Shown here piece by piece: positions 26,221-34,358 of a stretch of DNA of 60,596 nucleotides. The position numbers and the translations under genes are program-made. Each line of letters starts with the position of its first letter. Positions within the stretch are counted from its first letter, which is position 1. The DNA lies in contig VGNE01000018.1 in assembly GCA_016866215.1 (NCBI GenBank), positions 1 through 60,596 on the forward strand, read 5' to 3'. A model generated the notes under the pieces. It saw nothing but the letters and a program-made list of their open reading frames with translations. It was not told the origin of the DNA and made no database searches. Source of the stretch: Chloroflexota bacterium (GTDB lineage: Bacteria > Chloroflexota > Anaerolineae > Anaerolineales > Villigracilaceae).

Positions 26221-26345
26221 GAATACGTGCATGCGCGTCTCCTTTCCAAACACGGGGGGCGGATGTGTTTCCACATTCACCTGGGCTATCGCCTGTAACG
26301 CGACACGCTTCGCGATGTCGCACCTGGCGAGATAAATCTCGCACT
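26221..26345 (-). promoter_or_regulatory. Structured leader, candidate riboswitch or attenuator (possibly Moco-sensing)
   Basis: Minus-strand RNA of about 125 bases before the terminator. Visible: an AUGUG-GAAA-CACAU hairpin, flanking CAGGUGA and CCGCC, and GGAGACG at 26242-26236 that can pair with CGUCUC of the terminator's 5' arm (26216-26211), giving a classical anti-terminator alternative. FmdE genes are among those known downstream of Moco riboswitches, so that class is the first guess, but I cannot match its consensus by eye. The far 5' part (about 26298-26345) is a dispersed GCGAGATTTATCTCGC-type repeat. Confidence 0.45.
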
Positions 26346-26373
26346 ACAGTGATGGTCTGTCCTGGTTGCCGTA

Positions 26374-26400
26374 GTAGGACAAATTGGCAATTTGTCCTAC
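26374..26400. repeat. Palindromic repeat (GACAAATTGGC type)
   Basis: GTAGGACAAATT faces AATTTGTCCTAC around GGC, same design as the GTCGGATT type. In the 300-base gap between tatA and FmdE, which otherwise holds the leader, the terminator and repeats only. Confidence 0.75.
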
Positions 26401-26444
26401 AGTAGGCCGGCAGGCTTCGGAGATGATTATTTGATTTTTAGAGT

Positions 26445-26603
26445 TCAGTCGTTCTTTTCTTCGGCATTACCACCAAGCCCAGACTTGAAGGCGCGGATGC
26501 CGGAGCCGAGTTCGCTGGCTATTTTACCAATCCGTCCCACTCCGAAGAGCAGGAGGACGATAACGAGAATGATGGTGAGTTCTGTGGGACCTAATCGAAA
26601 CAT
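26445..26603 (-). CDS. tatA: TatA/TatE twin-arginine translocase subunit
   Basis: A 52-residue protein, MFRLGPTELTIILVIVLLLF then GVGRIGKIASELGSG, which is the TatA layout: one short N-terminal span, the FG hinge and an amphipathic helix. AAGGAG precedes the ATG. It follows the ttrA-like gene, whose product carries a twin-arginine signal, so it may be a dedicated export subunit for the folded molybdoenzyme. Confidence 0.92.
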   Translation of the reverse strand: MFRLGPTELTIILVIVLLLFGVGRIGKIASELGSGIRAFKSGLGGNAEEKND

Positions 26604-26622
26604 GTTTTCTCCTTTTGGTAAA

Positions 26623-26678
26623 GTACACAGGTAGACAGGTACACGGGTTTTCGTTGATCTACCTGTGTACCTGTATAC
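26623..26678. repeat. Inverted repeat of the TACACAGGTAGACAGG type
   Basis: GTACACAGGTAGACAGGTAC facing CTACCTGTGTACCTGTATAC, between the ttrA-like stop and tatA. A weaker relative is at 12777-12800. Confidence 0.7.
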
Positions 26679-26682
26679 GTGC

Positions 26683-29600
26683 CTACATCTTCTCCACCTT
26701 CACCATGGTATCGTAGAACACCGCGCTTGCGCCGACCGGATCGGTGAGGCACATGTTCGTAATGATGGGATCGGTACGCATGGCGGCGTTGGCGTGAACT
26801 CCGGCAAGGCGGCGGGGATCGCCCTTAATCAGCGCACCGTCAATCACCACATCGGTGCTGCCGGTCGCCCAGTGGCCGTGGCCGAGGGAGAAGGTAACCA
26901 CGCCGGGCCGCAAACCTTCGATGATCTTGACCTTGCCAGCGATGGGGCGCTTGCCAACAGCCGCGCCGAAGTCCCACTCCCCGTCCGGGTTGGTGGCTGA
27001 GGCGATCTTGACTACATCGTTGTCCTTCAAGCCAAGCCGCTTTGCATCCAGCGTATTCATTTGCACGGTATTTTCAGGCGATAGCGCCAGCAGCCAGTAA
27101 TTCGTGATGGTGCGGGCTTTGGTGTGATAGACCACGCGGTTTGTGATCAAACGCAGATCGTATTCCGCCGGGTCCTCAATCGGTTTGCCGGAGAGGTCGA
27201 ACGGGCTAGGCAGGTACACGGCGAGGCCGGGATAGTGTTTGCCGGTGAGGGCATTCTTCACGCCGACCGTTTTCTCCTGGTAAACATTGATCTGCTTGCC
27301 ATACTTGTTTTTCAGTTTTGTGCCATCGTAAGCCTTGGCGTAGTCCTGGAAACGTCCACCGCGATTAAGTACGTAGACGACTTTGCGCCACCAGTCGTCG
27401 CCGACAGAGGCGCTCCAGCGTTCGAGATCAAACACACTGGGCGGCAGGAAGCGCCGCGCTTCGGTGAAGATCCGGACTTCCTCGTCGTCGGCATCGGGCA
27501 GGATTTCGCCAGGCTCTTTCTTTTCGGCGTCGGGTTTTTTATCGCCGAAAGCTAGGTTGGCGACCATCTTGAGATAGAAGTGATCGGGATGCGTGAGATC
27601 GCCCGCATCACCCAGTCCGCCCGGGCCAACACCCGGCAATTCCAGTTTCTCGGCAATGCCCAGCAACAACGCTTCCAAACTGCAGGGCATTTGCTGGCCA
27701 AAGACCGTTACTTCCTCCACCAGCGGGGCCACCGACGGGTTGCGGACGGGCATGACCTTCCACGGCATCGAGAACTGCGTGCCGGCCATTTCCCAGCGTT
27801 CGAGGTTCGAGACATCGGGGAAGATGTAGTCGGCGTACATGGATGTCTCGCCGATGAGAATGTCGCTGGCAACGATGAGCGGAATCTTTTTGGGATCTCG
27901 CATGATCTCGATGTTCGTGTGGCCTGCGGGAAGGGAATAGGTTGGCGCGCCCATGTAGATGAAAGCGGCCTTGATCGGATACGGATAACCGTCGGCGGCG
28001 GAGGTCAGGATTTCCTGATAGATGTCCGAGGCGAGCGGATACCACTGACGTTTGGCCGGGTAGCCGTCCTGCGCGAACAATGTGCTATCTTCGTATTTGA
28101 TCTCGGAGCGAATGATGTTGATGCCGAACGGCGTGGTCTTGCCATTGGTCAACTTGCCGAGGTTGAACGGCTGCCCATCCTTGCTGCCGGTGTGGTCGTA
28201 GGTGAAGCCGGTGGTCATGCCGCCCGCGTAGTCGTAGTTGCCGATCAGCAGGTTGAGCGAGTTCCAGGCCACGATGTTGTAAAAGCCGTTGGTGTGCTGC
28301 GACGCGCCGCGATGCGGTTCGGCGGCTGCCCTGCGCCCGTAGTTGGTGAACTCAGCGGCAACTTCGGCGATGTCGCCAGCGTCCAGACCGGTGATTTCGG
28401 CCCACTCCTCCAGCGTATGACTGTCCGCTGATTCCTTCAACAACTGCAAACTGCTTTTCACGCGGATTCCATTGACAGTCGTGTCCACAAGCAGATCGCC
28501 TTCAGCGGCGAATTCCGGTTCAGACGCGTTCGGGTCGAAGGTGATGGTCTGGTCGCCGCGCAATGTGACAAACGGGTCGAACAGCCATGTTCCCGAACCA
28601 TCCGCCTTTTGGCGTTCTTCGGGTTCGAGTCCCAGATCGGAGCCGCGCAGGAATTTGCCGGGCTCGCCCTTTTCAATCTTGACCAGCCAGGAGGCGTTGC
28701 TCCAGGTGGGTTCTTTGTCGGCGGAAGCGGCGGCTTTGTTGGCATTCTCCAGGAATTTGACATTGTGTTTGTTGTTCTGCAACACCTGCTGGATCAGCGC
28801 CAGCGCCAGCGCGCCTTCGCTGCCGGGCAGGTTGGGCAGCCACTTCCAGGCTTTGGAAGCAGTCTTTGAGAGGCGCGGGTCCACCACTACGTACTTCAGT
28901 CCGCTTTCGACCAGACCAGTTGTGATGCGCGGGGAGCGGTTGGTCGGTCCCTGGCTGGCCTCGAACGGGTTGACGCCGACGAAGATGATGAACTGGCTGT
29001 TAGCCGAGTCCACCTGCCAGTAGAACTTCTTGCCATCTGCCCACTTGCCTTCCACAAACTGCTCGCTCATCGCCTTGCCGGCGAAATAGACCGAGCCGTT
29101 GCAGACGGTGGTATGACCGTGACGATTGGCTGTGCCGAATCCGCTGCCGATGACGCGGCTGATGAGGTCACTGCGGCCACCCTTGAGGCGGCCCCAGAAG
29201 AACAGCAGTTGATTGTTCTTCGGGCCGAAGTCGGGATGATCGGGATCAATCAATTTATCCAGGTTGGCTTTGAAGGTGGTCTTGAATTCCTTCACCAGAT
29301 CGGCTTTCTTGTCCTTGTCCTTCTCGGACGTGATTTTCTTGACGAAGTCCGCCATCTCTTTGGCAACTTTGGAATCGCGCAGGGCGTAGATGTCTTTGAG
29401 TCCCTCGACCGGACCCTCGCCGAATAGGTCGCCGCCCTCGATGATCTCGGTCAGCGCAGAGTCGAAGTCCATCGTCACCCACTCGCCGCCGCCGCGCGGC
29501 GTGCCGGGCTTGCGCTTGACGACTTTTACCAGACGGTATGGATCATAGGTGGTCTGTATGGAAGCCTGGCCCTTGGGACACAACGCGCCCTCTGTCTTTG

Positions 29601-29919
29601 CCATCTCCGCAATGGGCGTATCATACGCTACATGCGGCACCATGTTCCAGGGATTGTAGGGATTGCCGTCCACCTTGGCGACAACGCCATCCAGCAGTTT
29701 GACTTTGAGTCCGCACTGCGTATTGCATTGCTGGCAGACGGTGTAGATTTGATTCTCCGCCAACGCCAGGGTATAAGCCGCCTGCTCATTGCCCTGAGCC
29801 ATGACCTCATTTACTTTGGGCAGCGCACCCAGGAAGGCCGCGCCCGCCCCCACCGCGCCGGAGAGTTTCAGAAAATCACGGCGGGAAATCTTGCAGGTTT
29901 CGGGTTGTTTTGTATTCAT
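26683..29919 (-). CDS. ttrA: Molybdopterin oxidoreductase catalytic subunit, tetrathionate reductase TtrA-like
   Basis: A 1078-residue DMSO-reductase-family enzyme. Twin-arginine signal SRRDFLKLSGAVGAG (exported folded); [4Fe-4S] ligands Cys62, Cys65, Cys69 and Cys114; likely Mo ligand Cys273 in VCNGSVYF. The length, the VVYVLNRGGRFQDY stretch and the C-terminal HANAAMRTDP fit TtrA and related SrdA-type enzymes better than PhsA/PsrA (about 760) or ArrA (about 850). Predicted reaction: reduction of tetrathionate or another sulfur/selenium/arsenic oxyanion. Its start overlaps the NrfD-like gene by ATGA. Substrate is inferred from family likeness, TSUP and the TtrS-like sensor. Confidence 0.8.
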   Translation of the reverse strand: MNTKQPETCKISRRDFLKLSGAVGAGAAFLGALPKVNEVMAQGNEQAAYTLALAENQIYTVCQQCNTQCGLKVKLLDGVVAKVDGNPYNPWNMVPHVAYDTPIAEMAKTEGALCPKGQASIQTTYDPYRLVKVVKRKPGTPRGGGEWVTMDFDSALTEIIEGGDLFGEGPVEGLKDIYALRDSKVAKEMADFVKKITSEKDKDKKADLVKEFKTTFKANLDKLIDPDHPDFGPKNNQLLFFWGRLKGGRSDLISRVIGSGFGTANRHGHTTVCNGSVYFAGKAMSEQFVEGKWADGKKFYWQVDSANSQFIIFVGVNPFEASQGPTNRSPRITTGLVESGLKYVVVDPRLSKTASKAWKWLPNLPGSEGALALALIQQVLQNNKHNVKFLENANKAAASADKEPTWSNASWLVKIEKGEPGKFLRGSDLGLEPEERQKADGSGTWLFDPFVTLRGDQTITFDPNASEPEFAAEGDLLVDTTVNGIRVKSSLQLLKESADSHTLEEWAEITGLDAGDIAEVAAEFTNYGRRAAAEPHRGASQHTNGFYNIVAWNSLNLLIGNYDYAGGMTTGFTYDHTGSKDGQPFNLGKLTNGKTTPFGINIIRSEIKYEDSTLFAQDGYPAKRQWYPLASDIYQEILTSAADGYPYPIKAAFIYMGAPTYSLPAGHTNIEIMRDPKKIPLIVASDILIGETSMYADYIFPDVSNLERWEMAGTQFSMPWKVMPVRNPSVAPLVEEVTVFGQQMPCSLEALLLGIAEKLELPGVGPGGLGDAGDLTHPDHFYLKMVANLAFGDKKPDAEKKEPGEILPDADDEEVRIFTEARRFLPPSVFDLERWSASVGDDWWRKVVYVLNRGGRFQDYAKAYDGTKLKNKYGKQINVYQEKTVGVKNALTGKHYPGLAVYLPSPFDLSGKPIEDPAEYDLRLITNRVVYHTKARTITNYWLLALSPENTVQMNTLDAKRLGLKDNDVVKIASATNPDGEWDFGAAVGKRPIAGKVKIIEGLRPGVVTFSLGHGHWATGSTDVVIDGALIKGDPRRLAGVHANAAMRTDPIITNMCLTDPVGASAVFYDTMVKVEKM

Positions 29920-31046
29920 TTCTTCACCTCATTAAAATGCACCAGGCGATCCAGCCCGATCAGGATTGCCAGGATGGAAAACCCGATGACGGCCGCAGTG
30001 ACCGACCATTCCATAAGGCTGGGAATGTAATCAAAGGTCAGTTTCGGTCCGCTAAAAGCCTCAGCCAGGCCCGGAAGCATAGGAGCGACCTGCCCCGGCA
30101 CAACGATCAGGATGCGGGCCACCGCGTAGCCGACCAGCAGGAACAGTCCCATCAGTCCGGCGACGAAATCGTTCTTCGCCAGTTTCGGCTGGGATAGCAC
30201 GATGAGCGGGATCAGCGTCCCCAGTCCGATCTGCACGACCCAGAACGAGAACGCATGCTGGCCGAACAGGATGGACTGGACGGCGATCACGTTATCCGGC
30301 ACGCCGCCGTACAGGGACTGGGTATAGTCGGAAACCATGAAGTAGATCTTGACCACGCTCAGGATGATGGTCAGGACGGCCAGCGTCCACAACTGGTCGG
30401 CGCGTTTGCCGTGATCTTCTTTCGGTCCGAACCAGCCCACGATGACCAGCATGAGGGCCGCGCCCGAAGCCAGCGCAAAGATCGGGAACTGCACCGGGAA
30501 CAGGCCGACGTGCCAGAACAGGCGGTTGGCGTTGCCGCCCAGCAGGAAACCCACGCCTCCCGCCACCAGGATCGCCGTCACCAGCCCAATCCACATGACC
30601 ACTTTCATGGCGGATTTTTCGGGGCGGGTAAATGCCAGATAGAGCGAAACCGCGATCAGGATGAAGAAAAGCGTGTATCCCCAGACCATGAGCGTGAGGA
30701 AGGAGTTAAAGTTCGGCTCCAGATAAACTTTCCAGATGCGCTCCATGTGGCCGAGGTCCATGCCGATGGAAGCCAGCCCCGCAGGGAGCGTGACCAGCGC
30801 AGCCCACAACATGGCCTTACCCGTGCCTTTGAACTGCGGCATATCGAACAGGTAATCGAGCGTCGCGAGCATGTAAGCGCCCGCGGCCAGCCCGGCCAGG
30901 AACAGGTACATAGCAACCCACAAGCCCCATCCGATGTAGGAGCCATAGTTTGTGCTTTGCTCGCCTTCGAACAGGCGGATATACACGCCCCACAATCCGA
31001 ACAGCAGGGCAAGCGCGCCAACAGCGTAAGAAATTTTCTTTATCAT
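29916..31046 (-). CDS. ttrC: NrfD/PsrC-family membrane quinol subunit (TtrC-like)
   Basis: A 376-residue polytopic protein with about ten predicted spans (GWGLWVAMYLFLAGLAAGAY at the start of the core). NrfD-type subunits exchange electrons with the quinone pool and connect to a four-cluster iron-sulfur protein, here the preceding ttrB-like gene. Gap to ttrB is nine bases and the stop overlaps the ttrA start, so B, C and A form one transcript. Confidence 0.88.
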   Translation of the reverse strand: MIKKISYAVGALALLFGLWGVYIRLFEGEQSTNYGSYIGWGLWVAMYLFLAGLAAGAYMLATLDYLFDMPQFKGTGKAMLWAALVTLPAGLASIGMDLGHMERIWKVYLEPNFNSFLTLMVWGYTLFFILIAVSLYLAFTRPEKSAMKVVMWIGLVTAILVAGGVGFLLGGNANRLFWHVGLFPVQFPIFALASGAALMLVIVGWFGPKEDHGKRADQLWTLAVLTIILSVVKIYFMVSDYTQSLYGGVPDNVIAVQSILFGQHAFSFWVVQIGLGTLIPLIVLSQPKLAKNDFVAGLMGLFLLVGYAVARILIVVPGQVAPMLPGLAEAFSGPKLTFDYIPSLMEWSVTAAVIGFSILAILIGLDRLVHFNEVKK

Positions 31047-31055
31047 CTCATCCTC

Positions 31056-31910
31056 CTACACCACGTAATAGACACGCGGTTCGGTGCCAAGTTCTTCCTT
31101 GAGCCGAATCACGTTGGGTTTGTTGATGAGTTCGGTCACCAGCGAATCTGGATCATTGGCGTCGCCAAAGTAGGTGGCGCGACCGATGCAGGTCGTGACG
31201 CAGGCCGGTAACATGCCTGCGTTGAGACGATGCAGGCAGAAATGGCATTTGCGCACGTTGCCGACAGGTGAAGCCCTCAGGTTCGTGCGCGGCCACTCTT
31301 CGCTGTATTCGAAGGCCGCGGCGCGCTCATAGCCTTCCGCACTGACACGCCCGACGATCATACCTTCGGCAACGGGCGTCGACTCGGTATAGGTGTACCC
31401 GAAGTCGAACGTGCGCGCGCCGTACGGACACGCCGCCATGCAGGCGCGGCAACCGATGCACTGGTTGTAATCCACTACCACGATCCCCTCTTCGTTCTTG
31501 TAGGTGGCCGTCACCGGGCAGACCGGCACGCAGGGCGGTACGTCGCATTGCATACACGGGCGCGGCAGGAATTTCATGCTCACGTTCGGATATGTGCCGA
31601 TTTCCTCGTTCATCACCGGGCGATAGACCACCCCCGGCGGCAGTTTGTTTTCAGCCACGCACGCGATAGTACAGGCCGAACATCCCACACATTTGCGCAG
31701 GTCAATCACCATGACCCAGCGCCGTTCCGAGACGGGTTTTTCCAGTGCGCGCTGTAACTCACGCTGCATGCGCACCAGAGCATCCTCTTTCGCCAGCGGG
31801 TCGTCGGCGGTGAGGGGTGAAATTTCCACACCCTCCAGCGGCGCGACCAGCCCGGCAAACACCTCGGAAGCATACTTTTTAAGCAAAGTTGCTTCATTCG
31901 GATTGGACAT
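31056..31910 (-). CDS. ttrB: Four [4Fe-4S] ferredoxin-type electron transfer subunit (TtrB-like)
   Basis: A 284-residue protein with the four cysteine sets [35 protein letters not shown] and [20 protein letters not shown]. It has no twin-arginine signal but a 70-residue N-terminal extension, so it is probably exported bound to the TtrA-like partner. It moves electrons from the NrfD-like subunit to the molybdenum centre. AAGGAG precedes the start; it is the first gene of the block, with no clear promoter in the 230-base gap upstream. Confidence 0.9.
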   Translation of the reverse strand: MSNPNEATLLKKYASEVFAGLVAPLEGVEISPLTADDPLAKEDALVRMQRELQRALEKPVSERRWVMVIDLRKCVGCSACTIACVAENKLPPGVVYRPVMNEEIGTYPNVSMKFLPRPCMQCDVPPCVPVCPVTATYKNEEGIVVVDYNQCIGCRACMAACPYGARTFDFGYTYTESTPVAEGMIVGRVSAEGYERAAAFEYSEEWPRTNLRASPVGNVRKCHFCLHRLNAGMLPACVTTCIGRATYFGDANDPDSLVTELINKPNVIRLKEELGTEPRVYYVV

Positions 31911-32100
31911 ATTTCTTCTCCTTCAAAGATTGAAATTCGGAACGAATCCGCAGTTTTCCTGGTTCTACTTTATCCAATCTGTATCCCTGGGAATAGCGGG
32001 AAAAGTTGGATGGTTTTTGAAGTTATGTAGGGGAAAACCCGACATGAAGATGACATTCGGATTCTGGAAACGTGAGTTAAGTCATGAAACGATGGAATCA

Positions 32101-32127
32101 AAAAGCGGCAGGGAGTCATCCCTGCCG
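32101..32127 (-). terminator. Intrinsic terminator after ComM remnant
   Basis: On the minus strand CGGCAGGGA and TCCCTGCCG form a perfect 9-bp stem with a four-base loop followed by CTTTTTGA. It begins 20 bases after the stop of the copy at 32147-32689. The rest of the 31911-32146 gap holds nothing I recognise. Confidence 0.7.
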
Positions 32128-32146
32128 TGTGGTTGATCTGGTGAAA

Positions 32147-32689
32147 TCACCCCATCATTAACTTTGGACGGTATTGAAGCGCCTCCGCCAAATGCACGGA
32201 TTGAATATTTTCACTTCCAGCCAAATCCGCGATCGTGCGCGCCAGTTTCAAGATGCGATGATACGCGCGCGCGGATAACTGCAATTGACTCATTGCCGAA
32301 CGCATCAAACTCTGACCCTCGGCCTGTAAGTGACAAAATTGGCAAACCTCCTCGATGCGTATATCGGCATTGCAGATGATTTCGGTGGAAGAACTTTTAT
32401 TCGATATTAGGGAATCGGGATTCGTGAACCGGGCTTGGTGAATATTTCTAGCGGCTTGCACTCTTGCACGAATAGTTTCAGACGACTCGCTTAATTTATT
32501 TCCACTTAGCTTTTCATAATCAGCTCTTGGGAATTCGATGCGGCAAGCCGTGTCAATTCGGTCGAGAAGTGGACCTGAGATTCGCTTTTGATATTTAGGA
32601 ACGACACCAGAGGCACACGTCCAGGCTTTTTGTGCGTCTCCAAAATGGCCGCAGGGGCAGGGATACACACAATCGGACATATTTTTCAT
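32147..32689 (-). pseudogene. ComM/YifB C-terminal fragment, best preserved copy
   Basis: A 180-residue uninterrupted frame starting MKNMSDCVYPCPCGHFGD, then KYQKRISGPLLDRIDTA, RARVQAARNIHQARF, and LSARAYHRILKLARTIADLA, ending PKLMMG. It is the C-terminal third of a ComM/YifB protein, without Walker A/B. No Shine-Dalgarno is visible, yet a good terminator follows. Upstream about 50 bases are also similar to the copy at 20923-21567, so the repeated unit starts before the coding part. Function as a stand-alone domain cannot be excluded. Confidence 0.75.
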
Positions 32690-32793
32690 GTTCGATGAGG
32701 GACAGAAGAATGATTTTGAGGGCTTTTCTCAAGCGCCGTAAATAAGACAAACCAAAAAAACTGGCGGACGAGGCAAGCAGCCAGCACAGGTCT

Positions 32794-33414
32794 TCATTCC
32801 ATGACTTGTGGATACAGGAGACAGGTTGTTACGAACTCTGGCGCGGGGCTGTAATAGCCGCCGTGAGCGCAGACGTAACATATGCTGTGCCCATTGCAGA
32901 AGACTTCGCGTTCGTTAATGACTTCCTCCCCGCACATCTCGCAAGTGACGCGTACGCCTGGCTTGCCGAGAATTTGTTCGATGGGTGTATTGAGTGTAAC
33001 TTCCTGAACGGATAGCAATTCATCATCGGGCATGATCTGATAGGCTTGCAGTTGCGCGAAGTAATGGCGGTTTTCATCAGGAATGAACGCAAATGCGCGT
33101 TGACGAATATCAAGCCGCGGCGCGACGCGAAGCGATTTCCCTGTCGCGGTGTCTGCGAAGGTCGCGGCAATCTTGCCATAATCTTCAACGCGCAGGGTTC
33201 GATGTCCAACCGTGCAACCCATCGCGACTTCCACGCCGTCCGCAAAACAGCCATCGGTCTCCAGGATAATGAGGAGACGTTTATCCGCGCAGGGAATCGA
33301 GAGCCCAAGCGCGGCCGCGCCCGCCAATGCCACGCGGACTCCCAACACCTGGCGCGGACATAAGTGTGTGTGCCGCGCGGCAGACTTTTCAAGCAAGTCT
33401 TTGATATCAATCAT
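32794..33414 (-). CDS. FmdE-family protein with C-terminal zinc ribbon, copy 2
   Basis: A 206-residue paralogue of 25517-26140: HLCPRQVLGVRVAL, ETDGCFADGVEVAMGCTVGH, and CEMCGEEV followed by CYVCA. Co-located with the NXR-type operon just as the other copy lies with the TtrA-like operon, which argues for a role in maturing or supplying cofactor to these molybdoenzymes. Overlaps the preceding membrane gene by four bases (ATGA). No riboswitch-like leader of its own. Confidence 0.85.
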   Translation of the reverse strand: MIDIKDLLEKSAARHTHLCPRQVLGVRVALAGAAALGLSIPCADKRLLIILETDGCFADGVEVAMGCTVGHRTLRVEDYGKIAATFADTATGKSLRVAPRLDIRQRAFAFIPDENRHYFAQLQAYQIMPDDELLSVQEVTLNTPIEQILGKPGVRVTCEMCGEEVINEREVFCNGHSICYVCAHGGYYSPAPEFVTTCLLYPQVME

Positions 33415-34358
33415 GGTCCCTTTTGCGGCGGTTCATCGTTTGCGCCGCTCAACAGCAGGAAACCAGCCAGCGCGAGTAAAACGTAATAGGACAGGTCCCA
33501 GCGCAAACCGCCGAGCGCGAGGAGAGCCAATCCCAGCGCATGATGACGCCTGCCTTCAGTTTTCATCAACGCAATAAAAGTATAGAGCCACAAGCCAAGC
33601 GCGAGAATGTAGACGGGCGCGGGCAAATAACCTGTAAAGGCAACCGACCAAATCATCAATGTGGGAGGTAGCCATTGAACGCTAAACCACAAACCAGCCA
33701 GCAGGATCGCGCCCACCACGCCGACGATGACGGCTATCCAATCGCGGCGCGGGCGCAGGACGAATGGCGCGCCCAGGGTTGACAATAGGATCAGCAGTTC
33801 GCTGATTGCGCGCGCATGCGCAGTGAACGGCAGCGTGACATGCAAAGTATTGACAAGTGTCGGATATGCCAGCGCGAGATATGCCCCGCCAAAGAGCGCC
33901 AGCCAGCCCACATAAAATTTGGAATGGCGCGCAAACCACAGGGCAATGCCCACCATGCTCAACGAGAGAAATAGGAAAGCGACGAAAAGCAACGGAGGCG
34001 GAGCGCCTCCCGCAAGCGTGAGTCCAATGGTCAACACGATGATCGCAGCGAGACAATACTTCAATGGATAGCGGGACGTTTGCCAAGCCATTGTCGTCAG
34101 CGTCGCGAGCGTGAGCAACAAGGCAAAGTTCAACGCCACCGCGCCGATGAATATCAATGCCTCGGTGAGTGACACGACAGCGTCGGTGTGTGGGAGCACA
34201 GGACCGAGTCGGATGAGCAGTCGTAGGCTGAGAAACTCAACCAGCGCGGCGGCAGCCAAAAAGGTCAGGAGGCGAAGCGCCCAAAACGTCACGCTTGATT
34301 GAACGTGACCAAGTCTCATATTCCACCGCGAACTCATGGCGTCGGATTCTATTCGCAC
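33411..34358 (-). CDS. Polytopic membrane protein of the nitrate/nitrite oxidoreductase operon, unknown
   Basis: A 315-residue protein with about nine predicted membrane spans, not recognised. The GTG at 34358 is preferred because GGAGAGGAAC stands just before it; ATG codons at 34337 and 34319 are alternatives. It overlaps the chaperone gene by ten bases and FmdE by four. No cytochrome-type His pairs or transporter signature stand out. From position it could help quinone, electron or substrate exchange for the periplasmic enzyme, but this is a guess. Confidence 0.65.
   Translation of the reverse strand: MRIESDAMSSRWNMRLGHVQSSVTFWALRLLTFLAAAALVEFLSLRLLIRLGPVLPHTDAVVSLTEALIFIGAVALNFALLLTLATLTTMAWQTSRYPLKYCLAAIIVLTIGLTLAGGAPPPLLFVAFLFLSLSMVGIALWFARHSKFYVGWLALFGGAYLALAYPTLVNTLHVTLPFTAHARAISELLILLSTLGAPFVLRPRRDWIAVIVGVVGAILLAGLWFSVQWLPPTLMIWSVAFTGYLPAPVYILALGLWLYTFIALMKTEGRRHHALGLALLALGGLRWDLSYYVLLALAGFLLLSGANDEPPQKGP

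Noticed and set aside
27580-28431. Plus-strand open frame of 283 codons inside the TtrA-like gene
   Set aside because: Shadow of a 1078-residue gene with visible cofactor motifs; no independent evidence.
30255-31211. Plus-strand open frame of 318 codons over the NrfD-like gene
   Set aside because: It mirrors a clear membrane gene; the product is Asp/His/Gln-rich, as expected from reading an integral-membrane gene backward.
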